Source: G020348185 sp964525045
GTDB taxonomy: Bacteria; Nitrospirota; Nitrospiria; Nitrospirales; UBA8639
Assembly (NCBI GenBank): GCA_964525045.1
Contig: CAZGFD010000021.1
Coordinates: forward strand, 1 to 64,000
DNA: 64,000 bases
Direction of reading: 5' to 3'
Shown: one piece after another, positions 1-7,850 of the stretch
How positions within the stretch are numbered: position 1 is the first letter of the stretch
Layout of the letters: each line of letters starts with the position of its first letter
Translations under genes and position numbers: made by a program
The notes under the pieces: generated by a model
What the model saw: the letters and a program-made list of their open reading frames with translations, nothing else
Told to the model about the DNA's origin: nothing
The model's database searches: none

Positions 1-265
1 TCCATACAAGACCTTGGAAAAAGGCCATGTGTTCCTTATAGCTGTTAACTAGACTCAGGGAAGGGTCAACAGCCTAATGATACATGCGTAAACGGAGAAA
101 GTGCGGATAGGAATGGGATGCTCACGGCAGGAAGGATGAGGAGACGGGAGGACAGGGGGACATCCTACCCGGTCCTTCATCCTGGGAGCCGAAGAATCAA
201 TGGCCCTTTACGGGTTCTCCTACCATGGGAGGAGGGTCATGGTTGGAAGCCCCGAATCCCAGGAG

Positions 266-1030
266 TCACTTTGCTCCGGACGGTTCTTCAGGGGACTGAG
301 TATTTTCCAAGGTTCGCTGAATTTCTTGGATCAGCCGGAATTCAATTTCGCTAACTTCTGGGTGCCCTGCTTCCAGGATTTGTCCATTCTGAGCAAGTTT
401 TTCAAAGTCCGCCTTGACCCAAATAGATGAGTTTTGCTGTTTTCCCTTCTCCACAACCAAAAAATATTGATTGCGAAACCCGGTAAATTCAAGAGAAACG
501 GGTTTTGAAACTTTTCGATCGGTCACATACACAGCTTTTTGATCGGTTTGCATACTCGCGATCACTTTGTAACCATTCCGAGTTAAAGCCGATTCCGTCA
601 CTTTCAACACTGATTCGAAAGGATACGTCAATTCCTGCTTCTTCCCACCGGCTTGCTGGATTTTCAGGCTTTTCCGCATTTTCTCGCGTTGAGTTCTCAA
701 CCACCTTGCGTCAGCGGAAAGTTTCAATTTTTCCGCTTCCAACGTTTCCAGCCTCTGGCTCTCTTCTCGGTGGCCCTGGGACAGTTGTTTCAGTTTTTCC
801 TGAGTGACTCTGAGATCCTGTTCCAGTTGCTTCCTATTCTTCCGACCTTCCTGATTCAGAAGGTCAATTTGTTGCTGCATCACTTTGTTGCCTTCTTGGA
901 GTGAGGCAATCACGGATTCTTGTTTAGCTAGTTGTTTTTTAAGGCGGTGATTTTCGGATTGAAGGGGGGAATTGTCTGCTGGGCACCCCAGGATCCCCAG
1001 ACCTCCCATGACCACGAACCAGATAGGCAT
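266..1030 (-). CDS. Coiled-coil lipoprotein, unknown function
   Basis: A 254-residue exported protein. The chosen start gives a short hydrophobic leader ending in a lipobox-like LGILGC, so the cysteine near residue 16 is probably lipidated. Residues of about 20-125 are rich in Lys, Glu, Gln and Leu with heptad character, giving a long coiled coil. A mixed alpha/beta region of about 110 residues follows and ends in a charged, proline-containing tail. The frame stays open for 57 codons upstream, but that extension would bury the lipobox. No strong Shine-Dalgarno is visible before the chosen start, so the start is moderately certain. I do not recognise the C-terminal domain. It stands alone on the minus strand. 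Confidence 0.7.
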   Translation of the reverse strand: MPIWFVVMGGLGILGCPADNSPLQSENHRLKKQLAKQESVIASLQEGNKVMQQQIDLLNQEGRKNRKQLEQDLRVTQEKLKQLSQGHREESQRLETLEAEKLKLSADARWLRTQREKMRKSLKIQQAGGKKQELTYPFESVLKVTESALTRNGYKVIASMQTDQKAVYVTDRKVSKPVSLEFTGFRNQYFLVVEKGKQQNSSIWVKADFEKLAQNGQILEAGHPEVSEIEFRLIQEIQRTLENTQSPEEPSGAK

Positions 1031-1358
1031 GGACGAAAGCGGGGACCGAAAGATACGAATGAAGGTGGGGTAAAGAGGTAACCACTGTGACTGGGAAGGG
1101 AAGAGGTTCACCAGTTCAGTCGATTCTCCATTTTGGGTGAGCTGAAATAATATGGTGAGACATGCAGGCCAAATTGTATGCCCATTGCTTAAGTATTTCA
1201 AATAGGAATTTGTTGGAGGACGGGAAGAGGTTGACGGTCTGGTAAGGTCCGGCTATTCTGATTTAAGGAAACTAAAGGCAAGTCCCCCAGGTTTCATCGT
1301 GATCAATCTGAGATTTGGGATCCAAGTCCTGAGATCTGAAATTTGAGATCACCTTCCT
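1031..1358. repeat. Divergent intergenic region with TCTCAAATTTCAGATC-type words
   Basis: This 328-base space separates the minus-strand lipoprotein from the plus-strand hydrolase. At about 1302-1352 it holds low-complexity words (AATCTGAGATTTGGGATCC, GAGATCTGAAATTTGAGATC) that recur near 6720, 37250, 39271 and 48666. The rest shows no gene and no promoter I would defend. Word repeats of this kind are intergenic in the other copies too, apart from the tail of the glycosyltransferase ending at 37361. Confidence 0.5.
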
Positions 1359-1997
1359 ATGGGTTCCCTCATTCGAAAAACCTTTTCCGTTCCTCCCTTG
1401 TCTTGCAATTGCTCGATTTTAGTTGATCCCGAGACCAAGCAGGCCATTATTATTGACCCCGGTGGAAATCCTGAGCGTATCCTCCAGGAAGTGGCCGGCC
1501 TCGAATGTCGTGTCACCATGATCTTGCATACCCATGCGCATTTTGACCATTTCCTCGCCTCTGGCCATATCAAAGCGATCACCAAGGCGGCGCTATGTCT
1601 TCATCTTGATGACCGTCAATTGTGGAATATGCTGGAGGTTCAATGCCGGATGTTTGGGGTCGAATACCTTCAGGCTCCTCCTCCCGATCGTTGGCTTCAG
1701 GACGATGAAAAAATCTGCATTGGAAATGTTCAGGGAGAAGTGGTGCATACGCCCGGCCATACCCCGGGATCGCTCTCGTTTAGTTTTGACAGTGAGAATG
1801 TCGTGTTTTCGGGGGATACCCTGTTCCGAGGAGGAATTGGTAGAACTGATCTTTGGGGTGGGGATGCGCGAGCCATCGAACATTCGATCCGTGACCGGCT
1901 GTATTCTTTTAAGGAGGACACCCTGGTTATCCCGGGCCATGGTCCGGAAACCCACATAGGTTTTGAACGAGAGAATAATGCATTTTTTAGGGCTTAA
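1359..1997 (+). CDS. Metallo-beta-lactamase-fold hydrolase, glyoxalase II-like
   Basis: A 212-residue cytoplasmic hydrolase of the MBL-fold, glyoxalase II-like group. The full metal-ligand set is visible: HTHAHFDH at residues 57-64, HTPGHTPG near 130, SGDTLF near 148 and PGHGPETHIG near 193. The length fits single-domain hydroxyacylglutathione hydrolase-like proteins, which lack the C-terminal substrate domain of true GloB, so the substrate is unknown; a thioester or persulfide is possible. The ATG start lies just after an intergenic repeat and has no clear ribosome site. The exported nuclease-domain gene begins 43 bases after the stop and may be co-transcribed. Confidence 0.9.
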   Translation: MGSLIRKTFSVPPLSCNCSILVDPETKQAIIIDPGGNPERILQEVAGLECRVTMILHTHAHFDHFLASGHIKAITKAALCLHLDDRQLWNMLEVQCRMFGVEYLQAPPPDRWLQDDEKICIGNVQGEVVHTPGHTPGSLSFSFDSENVVFSGDTLFRGGIGRTDLWGGDARAIEHSIRDRLYSFKEDTLVIPGHGPETHIGFERENNAFFRA

Positions 1998-2040
1998 GGC
2001 ATTACTACCGCACAAAAATTGTCGGGTGAAGGAGGAAATC

Positions 2041-2538
2041 ATGAAATCAATAAGGATGCTGTGTGTAGCACTATTCGTGAGCGCATCCTTGGGGATGGGC
2101 GATACCAAAGCTGAGACGCAATCTCATGATGTCGTGATTGAGGAGGTCGAGGTGCGAATGTCGGACCATGGTCCCGTTGTGTTGTTAGCGGTTGGGGAAA
2201 AAGCGATCCCTATTTTTGTAGATCCAACCGTGGCCGGATCAATCCATGGTGCCTTGAGTGGACAGAAATTTCCTCGGCCGCTTTCTCATGATCTTATGCA
2301 TACGATTCTCAAGGCCTACGGGGTCAATGTTGATCGGGTGTTCATTTCTTTAAAAGATGAGATTTTCTACGGGACCCTTACCTTGTCTGTTAACGGCCAA
2401 ACCAAACAATTTGATAGCCGATCATCCGACGCTATTGCCTTAGCCATTCATTTTGAGACACCCATTGTGGTTGGGAAAGATTTGCTTGATTCCGCTGGAC
2501 AACCTTTTGAAGATGAAGCGGGGAAGGTTCAGCTTTAA
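2041..2538 (+). CDS. Exported bifunctional nuclease-domain (DUF151/BFN) protein
   Basis: A 165-residue protein made of an N-terminal signal peptide (hydrophobic residues about 5-22, AxA-like site near 27) and a DUF151/BFN domain. Family hallmarks include EVRMSDHGPVVLLA, IPIFVDP and the closing SRSSDAIALAIHFETPI. The start is fixed by AAGGAGGAAATC immediately before ATG 2041; an in-frame upstream start would destroy the leader. Cytoplasmic BFN proteins of bacteria and plants are proposed nucleases or fold modules. A secreted version implies a periplasmic role that I cannot name. Confidence 0.85.
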   Translation: MKSIRMLCVALFVSASLGMGDTKAETQSHDVVIEEVEVRMSDHGPVVLLAVGEKAIPIFVDPTVAGSIHGALSGQKFPRPLSHDLMHTILKAYGVNVDRVFISLKDEIFYGTLTLSVNGQTKQFDSRSSDAIALAIHFETPIVVGKDLLDSAGQPFEDEAGKVQL

Positions 2539-2681
2539 AATGGGGAGGGTCGAGTTTCGGGTTGTAGCTGCAGCATCTCATGCTGCCCCCAAGGCTGAAA
2601 GGTTTAGGGGCCTCATAAGGTTAACTACAAGGTGGCGACAAACAAATCTGTTACGATAAAGGCCTTTGGTGACCCCAAAAG

Positions 2682-2698
2682 GCGCCATGAGATGGCGC
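2682..2698. terminator. Hairpin between convergent genes, possible bidirectional terminator
   Basis: A perfect 7-bp stem, GCGCCAT / ATGGCGC, with a GAG loop lies between the convergent genes ending at 2538 and 2721. There is no strong T-tract on the plus side and only a short one on the minus side, so intrinsic termination is plausible but weak. Confidence 0.35.
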
Positions 2699-2720
2699 AG
2701 CTACTTTAACCTTGAACTAT

Positions 2721-3749
2721 CTAAGGTTCGACGGTGACATCCACCCAAACCGGAAAACTGTCAGCTCCAAGCACGTCTGTGACGCGGAGTTTGAATCGAA
2801 AATGACTGGTATCTGCAACAAGAGGAGCCAAAAAGCTGGCTTTGGGGGAATAGGGATCAAGAAGAGGCACTTTGCTTCCGCCAACTTGAGACCAATAATA
2901 TTGCAGAGAGCCACCTTCGGGGTCAAAACTCCTTAGGGCATTGAACTGGACTCGTGTCCCCGATTTCACAGTTTTGTTCCCACCGGCATCAGGGACGGGT
3001 GGCTCGTTTGGCTCATCATTGACCTCAACGACAACCTCAAGGGTGGCTTCTTTCCCCCGGTTCTGCGCCGTGATGGTAGCCGTGCCATTTCCGACAAGTC
3101 GAAGAAGACCATCGGGATTAATTGTGACGATTTTTTCGTCTGAAGAAACGTAGGTCGTTCCAGTTGATTGAACCCTGATTGGCCGGACAACTCCATCGGC
3201 AAAAATTCCAACCACTGGAAGTTCAACCACTTTCCCGACGAAATCCACTTGATCATAGACCACCGCGGATCCGGCTCGGCCAAACTTTAAGGGTTTTTCG
3301 GTTTCAAAATCAATTTCTTGGATTGTAGAATCAGGTTCAACGGTCAAAATTACTTCGTCAAAAACCGCCCAATGCTCTTGTTCCAACGCGCTGGCTTCTA
3401 TTTCCGCCACAACCAACAATCGAAAATTTCCAATTGCTGTCCTTGGCACACGAAGGGCACCCCCAAAGGGGGGGTCGTTGTTTATGGTTGAAACCAACGC
3501 TAACTTTTCCTCAGCAAATTCTTCCAGCATGTCCTCACCTTCCGCATACCAGAAATACTTGGTGCGAATAACGTCCCCAATGTCCCCTAAATCGATATGT
3601 ACGGTAAATCGTTGTCCAGGATTCAGTATAGTCGAGCTGGAAGGTTCTGTTATTGAAAAAGCCAGGGCTTTTCCCGAAATGAGAACTAGGATCAATTGAC
3701 AAAAGAAAAAAGTCAGGAGCACACGGGAATGAGTAACCTGGTAAAGCAC
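2721..3749 (-). CDS. Exported PKD/Ig-like domain protein
   Basis: A 342-residue secreted protein. Residues about 8-30 form a signal peptide. An Ig-like beta domain follows (about 32-130). A Big-2-type segment lies near 190-245, with SSDEKIVTINPDGLLRLVG and GTATITAQ. The last 90 residues form a PKD/REJ-like module with DAGGNKTVKSG and SFDPEGGSLQYYWSQ. The protein has no cysteine-rich, heme or catalytic motif and looks like a cell-surface or periplasmic adhesive/structural protein. Its partner is unknown. It is monocistronic and transcribed toward the nuclease-domain gene. Confidence 0.75.
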   Translation of the reverse strand: MLYQVTHSRVLLTFFFCQLILVLISGKALAFSITEPSSSTILNPGQRFTVHIDLGDIGDVIRTKYFWYAEGEDMLEEFAEEKLALVSTINNDPPFGGALRVPRTAIGNFRLLVVAEIEASALEQEHWAVFDEVILTVEPDSTIQEIDFETEKPLKFGRAGSAVVYDQVDFVGKVVELPVVGIFADGVVRPIRVQSTGTTYVSSDEKIVTINPDGLLRLVGNGTATITAQNRGKEATLEVVVEVNDEPNEPPVPDAGGNKTVKSGTRVQFNALRSFDPEGGSLQYYWSQVGGSKVPLLDPYSPKASFLAPLVADTSHFRFKLRVTDVLGADSFPVWVDVTVEP

Positions 3750-4087
3750 TTTTTTACGATGAAAGACTAAAATTAATCAAAAAATTTGTTTTCTATTGAG
3801 AATAGTTTAACTGTCAATCGGCCTAATCTGCAAGGAATGATGCTATGGCTTGATTTGAAAAATCAAACACTTGCATCACGATCAAGGAAACAATTGCTAT
3901 CACGGGGGGATGGAGTACTTTTCTTACAATACCCATGAAAAACCTTCTTGCGTCCTTGCTGAGCATATGATATAACGAACCCTCTTTTTCCGGAAATAAC
4001 AAATAGGGTTATATGGGAAACCCGTGGTTTCGAGTTTTGATAGGGAACTTTTTCATTATTAACAAGTAATTACTGAGGAGGTAGGCG
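3750..4087 (+). promoter_or_regulatory. AT-rich divergent region with candidate sigma-70 promoter
   Basis: This gene-less 338-base region lies between divergent genes. The best plus-strand promoter candidate is TTGCGT (3948-3953), a 17-base spacer, then TATAAC (3971-3976). It would give a leader of about 100 bases before the cupredoxin ATG at 4088, which is preceded by ACTGAGGAGGTAGGCG, a strong ribosome site. Nothing else recognisable is present. Confidence 0.4.
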
Positions 4088-4582
4088 ATGCACAGAGTGC
4101 TTCTATCTGTCCTTTTGAGTCTTGTCGTGGTTGCGGCTGGGTCCTCAGTCGCCTTTGCCCTGCAGTCGGGGGGTGTAGAAATCGGGGATCTGGAAACTGG
4201 ATCCGTAGTTGGCCAACCTTTCAACGCGTTGGATGTCGATCTGGAATTAACCGCCCTTATGTTGGGTGGTAAGAAAGTGTGGTACCCTGGGACCTCGGTC
4301 CTCGACCTTAGGAACTCGGGAACTGGCGGTCGGGCCGGTCGTCCTGTTTTAATTAAAGTGACCAATGAGCTTGATGGTGAGCATGGATTTTCTTTGTCGG
4401 CAGACTCCGCATTCGCTGCGCCAACTTCCATGCAAATCAAAATTACACTAAAGCCTGGTGAAACCAAGTATATTGGTATTCCCACCAGTGATTTGACCTA
4501 TGTCACGGCTCCAGGCAGTTTAAAGTATAAATGTCAGCTTCATGGTGCCCATCTTGGTGGTCATTTGTTAATTTTAAAGTAA
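4088..4582 (+). CDS. Small exported cupredoxin-like protein
   Basis: A 164-residue periplasmic protein with a clear signal peptide (residues 1-24, cut near FALQ). The mature part has a cupredoxin Greek-key pattern. A histidine occurs in DGEHGFSL. The C-terminal segment YKCQLHGAHLGGHLLI carries Cys and His spaced as in type 1 copper loops, but the usual distal Met is not obvious and further histidines occupy that area. It may therefore bind copper in an unusual mode or act as a copper chaperone. GAGGAGGTAGGCG precedes the ATG. A perfect intrinsic terminator follows, so the gene appears monocistronic. Electron carrier is the likely role, by inference. Confidence 0.75.
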   Translation: MHRVLLSVLLSLVVVAAGSSVAFALQSGGVEIGDLETGSVVGQPFNALDVDLELTALMLGGKKVWYPGTSVLDLRNSGTGGRAGRPVLIKVTNELDGEHGFSLSADSAFAAPTSMQIKITLKPGETKYIGIPTSDLTYVTAPGSLKYKCQLHGAHLGGHLLILK

Positions 4583-4645
4583 TTTTAAATTTCCAAGATT
4601 TTTCTGAGGGTAATTTTTTAGGATTTTTTTTAGTGGGTTAAAAAG

Positions 4646-4684
4646 AAAAAGCCCCGTTCCAGGGATTGTGGAACGGGGCTTTTT
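4646..4684 (+). terminator. Strong intrinsic terminator after cupredoxin gene
   Basis: A perfect inverted repeat, AAAAAGCCCCGTTCC / GGAACGGGGCTTTTT, with a 9-base loop and a terminal T-run. Its A-tract on the other side lets it also serve the convergent minus-strand gene ending at 4721. Confidence 0.9.
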
Positions 4685-4720
4685 CACTTTCATCCGAATG
4701 TTTTGGTGTTTGGGCAGGGT

Positions 4721-5056
4721 TTACACTTCCTCCTCCTTTTTGCAATCCACAATTGCACCCAACGGAATTCGTTGAGCGGCAAACAATTTGCCGTCTATAA
4801 GAAGCAACAAAAACCGACCTTTCGCGCGCTCTTCCCCTATGGTGTCCTGAACAACCGTGTTAATGTCGAGGATCAGTTCACGCTGGGTTTCTGCTTTGGC
4901 GTCATTAATAATCCAAAAATAGTGGCTGCCTTTTGGATAGATTTTCGCCACGAATTCATTGACTTCGGTTGAGACATGTGAGGGATTGGCCAGGCCTGTA
5001 GAAGCCCCCCCCATCAAAATTGCCGAAAACAACATCAGTACCATCTTCACACGCAT
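4721..5056 (-). CDS. Small exported protein of unknown function
   Basis: A 111-residue protein with a signal peptide (about 1-23, ending GLANP). The mature domain of about 88 residues has alternating hydrophobic strands and the segment GRFLLLLIDGKLFAAQ. A single cysteine sits near the acidic C-terminus. AAAGGAGG lies about 7 bases upstream of the ATG on the minus strand, supporting the start. I do not recognise the family. It converges on the cupredoxin gene and shares the bidirectional terminator. Confidence 0.65.
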   Translation of the reverse strand: MRVKMVLMLFSAILMGGASTGLANPSHVSTEVNEFVAKIYPKGSHYFWIINDAKAETQRELILDINTVVQDTIGEERAKGRFLLLLIDGKLFAAQRIPLGAIVDCKKEEEV

Positions 5057-5367
5057 GGGACAGCCTCCTTTCGCCTTACAAGTATGATAGCAGGATCAGG
5101 GAGATCGACGTCTCCTTCTCTACTATCAAATTTGTAGACCCATTAAGTATCATCATACAATGCAAATTGGGTTTCAGCAATATGTATATAATTGGTTTCA
5201 CTCCATGAAAAAGCTAGAAAAATCATTGACAATCGCCGTTTTCCCAAACTAGTTTGTGGACAACACTCAACAATATTCAAGGGTTCTTGGTGAATGGGAA
5301 AAGCTCCCCAGTCGAGATTTTTCATGCTCACCGCGATTATAGTAAAACGATACTTCCCAGATAGGTG
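5057..5367. other. Divergent intergenic region, no gene seen
   Basis: This 311-base spacer separates the divergent genes starting at 5056 and 5368. It is AT-rich. A TTGACA at 5226-5231 lacks a convincing -10 at 17 bases, and TATAGT near 5337 lacks a -35. I see no small gene or structured element. Confidence 0.4.
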
Positions 5368-5865
5368 ATGTTTCTTTTTATATCCTCCAAAAGTCAGCCA
5401 AATAAGAAACGACTTTTTTTTCTGGTTGTCATGTCTATGCTCCTTATCAGTGGAGCGCTTCTTTTTAATAGGCCTGAGCAATCGCAAGTGATTCACGTGT
5501 CCTTTCCCAATGGCACGGTATTGGAGGCCGAAGTGGCGGATACTCCTGAGAAGTTATTGTTTGGGCTTGCGTTTCAGGACTATCTTCCTCCCAATAGGGG
5601 GATGTTGTATATATTCGATGAATCGGCTCCACATCGCGTATGGACCAAGGAATTTCGGATTCCGGTCGATGTGATATGGGTAGATGAAAGTAAGGTGGTG
5701 GTGGATATCGTAGAGGCGGCGGAACCCTGTTCTCAGGACCCGTGCCCCTGGTATGGACCGCCATCCCGAAATGCCCGATATGTCATTGAATCCAATGCTG
5801 GATTTGCCAAACGTCAAGGTGTGGTCCCCGGGACCAAACTCAAATTCACTCTCCGACTATCATAA
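5368..5865 (+). CDS. DUF192 family exported protein
   Basis: A 165-residue membrane-anchored or exported DUF192 protein. The N-terminus has a basic stretch and a hydrophobic segment (about 15-34). The DUF192 core follows, with AEVADTPEKLLFGL near 55, RGMLYIFDE near 76, PVDVIWVDE near 98 and NARYVIESNAGFA near 135. The length suits the family. Function is undefined; archaeal and bacterial members are small beta-barrel proteins. A GTG directly before this ATG and a later ATG (5431) are alternative starts. The Rieske gene begins 36 bases after the stop, so the two are probably co-transcribed. Confidence 0.8.
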   Translation: MFLFISSKSQPNKKRLFFLVVMSMLLISGALLFNRPEQSQVIHVSFPNGTVLEAEVADTPEKLLFGLAFQDYLPPNRGMLYIFDESAPHRVWTKEFRIPVDVIWVDESKVVVDIVEAAEPCSQDPCPWYGPPSRNARYVIESNAGFAKRQGVVPGTKLKFTLRLS

Positions 5866-5900
5866 GAGGATTGAATGTCTGACCGAAACAGGAAATAAGA

Positions 5901-6254
5901 ATGAAAACAGAAGAACCAACCATTGGAAACTCTGAAACGGATTTTATCCGTGTTGCTCAGATTGATGAGGTGCCAGCGGGCCAGGGTCGAGTGTTTAAAG
6001 TTCTTGGAAAATCGGTTGCCGTATTCAACGTGGCAGGGTGTTTTTATGCGATCAATAACATTTGCCCCCATGAAGGAGGACCGCTGGCCAAAGGGCGAGT
6101 CAAAGGTCACGTCGTTTCCTGTCCCTGGCATGATCTCCAATTTGACGTTCGAAACGGGTTTGGAACTGATGGAGGGGGATATTGCGTGGCCAGCTACGAG
6201 GTCCGTGTTGATGGAGACCAGATTTGTATCCGTCTTCGACGACGGGGAATCTAA
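5901..6254 (+). CDS. Rieske [2Fe-2S] ferredoxin, NirD/BphF-like
   Basis: A 117-residue soluble Rieske protein. Both cluster motifs are intact: CPHEGG near residue 51 and CPWHDLQF near residue 74, giving the C-x-H and C-x2-H ligand pairs. There is no signal peptide or transmembrane helix, so it acts in the cytoplasm as an electron carrier or as a small-subunit-like partner, comparable with NirD or dioxygenase ferredoxins. No matching large subunit lies nearby. It follows the DUF192 gene closely. Confidence 0.88.
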   Translation: MKTEEPTIGNSETDFIRVAQIDEVPAGQGRVFKVLGKSVAVFNVAGCFYAINNICPHEGGPLAKGRVKGHVVSCPWHDLQFDVRNGFGTDGGGYCVASYEVRVDGDQICIRLRRRGI

Positions 6255-6346
6255 ATCAAGTGCGAAGTTCAAAGTTGAAATGCCCTAGTGTATTCTTTAA
6301 ACATTTAATGTGAATTTCCGAATGTTTACCAACCAGGTAGAGATCT

Positions 6347-6691
6347 ATGGACCGCAATGATTCAGCCGGTGGGAAGGTTTTTTCAGGTGCTGACCGTCCG
6401 CGTGAAATAAAGTCTATTCAGGCGAAAAAAGGAGCGCCCTTTTCCATTAATCTTTGGGAAGATCGTACGCGGGGGGAGCAATGGGTTCCCTCCTATGATC
6501 AAAAATCTTTTGTGTTAATGGAAGATGAGTTTCTCCGAACCACAAGCAATAATGCAGTGGATTCCGGGAAACGCACGTTTGAATTTCAAGCTCTTGAGGA
6601 GGGAGAATATCAAATTGAGTTCAGCAAACGGTTGGCCTGGAAATTCACTGCAGAGGATCGAAGGGTGTTTGTGATCACGGTGAAGGCATAA
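6347..6691 (+). CDS. Chagasin/I42-like beta-sandwich protein
   Basis: A 114-residue protein without a signal peptide. Spacing of GEQWVPSYD, GKRTFEFQALEEGEYQIEF and KRLAWKF resembles the three loops of chagasin-type (I42) cysteine protease inhibitors, in which the last loop is normally RPW. The NPTTGY loop is degenerate, so inhibition cannot be assumed. AGGTAGAGATCT precedes the ATG as a weak ribosome site. It is an isolated gene flanked by intergenic repeats. Confidence 0.55.
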   Translation: MDRNDSAGGKVFSGADRPREIKSIQAKKGAPFSINLWEDRTRGEQWVPSYDQKSFVLMEDEFLRTTSNNAVDSGKRTFEFQALEEGEYQIEFSKRLAWKFTAEDRRVFVITVKA

Positions 6692-6698
6692 ACCATTT

Positions 6699-6742
6699 AC
6701 CCCTGAAGGGGTCATGTCATATTTCAAATCTCAAATTTCAAA
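6699..6742 (+). repeat. 44-bp dispersed repeat, copy 1
   Basis: It starts ACCCCTGAAGGGGT (a 14-base palindrome) and runs into ATGTCATATTTCAAATCTC and a TCAAA-rich end. The reverse complement of 37343-37386 matches at 42 of 44 positions by direct comparison. It lies just after the stop of the I42-like gene and may act as a transcription terminator-like hairpin. Confidence 0.75.
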
Positions 6743-6858
6743 CTGGATGATAGGAGGAAATTTATAAGATTGCTCGTTTGGAATTTGGATTTTGAAATTA
6801 ATTCCCTGAACATTGGGGTTTAGGATTATTTTGCTGCTGAATCGGGGTATAACGGACA

Positions 6859-7707
6859 ATGGCCGATATCGGATTTCTTAATGATCGCTTTATGTCCTTG
6901 GAAGAAGTCAGGATTTCACCTGATGACCGGGGATTCCAATTTGGGGATGGGGTTTACGAGGTTGTCCTGATATATGGGGGTAGGCCTTGTCTGCTCCAGG
7001 AGCACCTTGCTCGCTTGGAACACAGTGCTCAAGGGATACGATTAACCCTTCCCTATACTCCCGTTGAATGGGAACAACGCATATTAGAGGGCGTCAAACG
7101 ATGTGGATATCAACACTGCAAAGTGTATATCCAGGTCACCAGAGGTATTGGGCCACGGGATCATTTGTTCCCGGGGCAATGTTCCCCTACCATTTTTATG
7201 TCATTTCGTAAGATGACTCTTCCGGATGAGAGTTTTCGGCAACGAGGTGTGAAGGTGATAACAGTACCGGATATCCGATGGGGACGGTGCGATATTAAAA
7301 GTCTGAATTTGCTCCCCAATGTACTTGCCAAACAACAGGCCAAAGAGGCTGGGGCGTTTGAGGCTGTTTTTATCCGCGAAGGACTGGTTACCGAAGGGAC
7401 CAGCTGTAATGTGATGATCGTTCGGAATGGTGTCATCCATACACCCGAATCCAATCATCATATTCTGGCAGGGGTAACCCGCAAAATCCTTTTAGATTTA
7501 GCGAAAAAAGAAGGATTGTCGGTTTGTGAGCGAACGATTGAAGCCAAGGAACTGTTTGAAGTCGATGAAATGTTTTTAGCAGGAACGACCATTGAAGTCA
7601 TGCCGGTTGCTGCCATCGATGAAAAGCCTGTCGGAACCGGCCACCCTGGGCCAATTAGCCAAAAACTTTCGTCTGGCTACCAGAATTTCCTCAGTCGTCT
7701 GACCTAA
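6859..7707 (+). CDS. Class IV PLP aminotransferase (D-alanine / branched-chain type)
   Basis: A 282-residue fold-type IV transaminase. N-terminal SPDDRGFQFGDGVYE is the typical entry of the family. The PLP lysine is K147 in DIKSLNLLPN. EGTSCNVMIV and GVTRKILLDLA follow, with the phosphate-binding LAGTTIEVMPV near 240. The length and the R-x-D-I-K-S-L-N motif favour a D-amino-acid transaminase-like or 4-amino-4-deoxychorismate lyase-like enzyme over a housekeeping IlvE, but specificity cannot be fixed from sequence alone. There is no close operon partner. Confidence 0.88.
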   Translation: MADIGFLNDRFMSLEEVRISPDDRGFQFGDGVYEVVLIYGGRPCLLQEHLARLEHSAQGIRLTLPYTPVEWEQRILEGVKRCGYQHCKVYIQVTRGIGPRDHLFPGQCSPTIFMSFRKMTLPDESFRQRGVKVITVPDIRWGRCDIKSLNLLPNVLAKQQAKEAGAFEAVFIREGLVTEGTSCNVMIVRNGVIHTPESNHHILAGVTRKILLDLAKKEGLSVCERTIEAKELFEVDEMFLAGTTIEVMPVAAIDEKPVGTGHPGPISQKLSSGYQNFLSRLT

Positions 7708-7850
7708 ATTAGACTTGACACACAGCACATAATTGAGCCAGTATTTCTATCCCCAGCTTATCGGTAGTACGGTGTCGAATACATTCGATAAAACCAAATA
7801 GTTAAGATACTGAAATCTCGCCAGTTCATTTTCTTGAAGGAGGCCGGTCC

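Noticed and set aside
1..265. Gene at the left window edge
   Set aside because: Short overlapping frames without ribosome sites or domains; the stretch shows nothing I can support.
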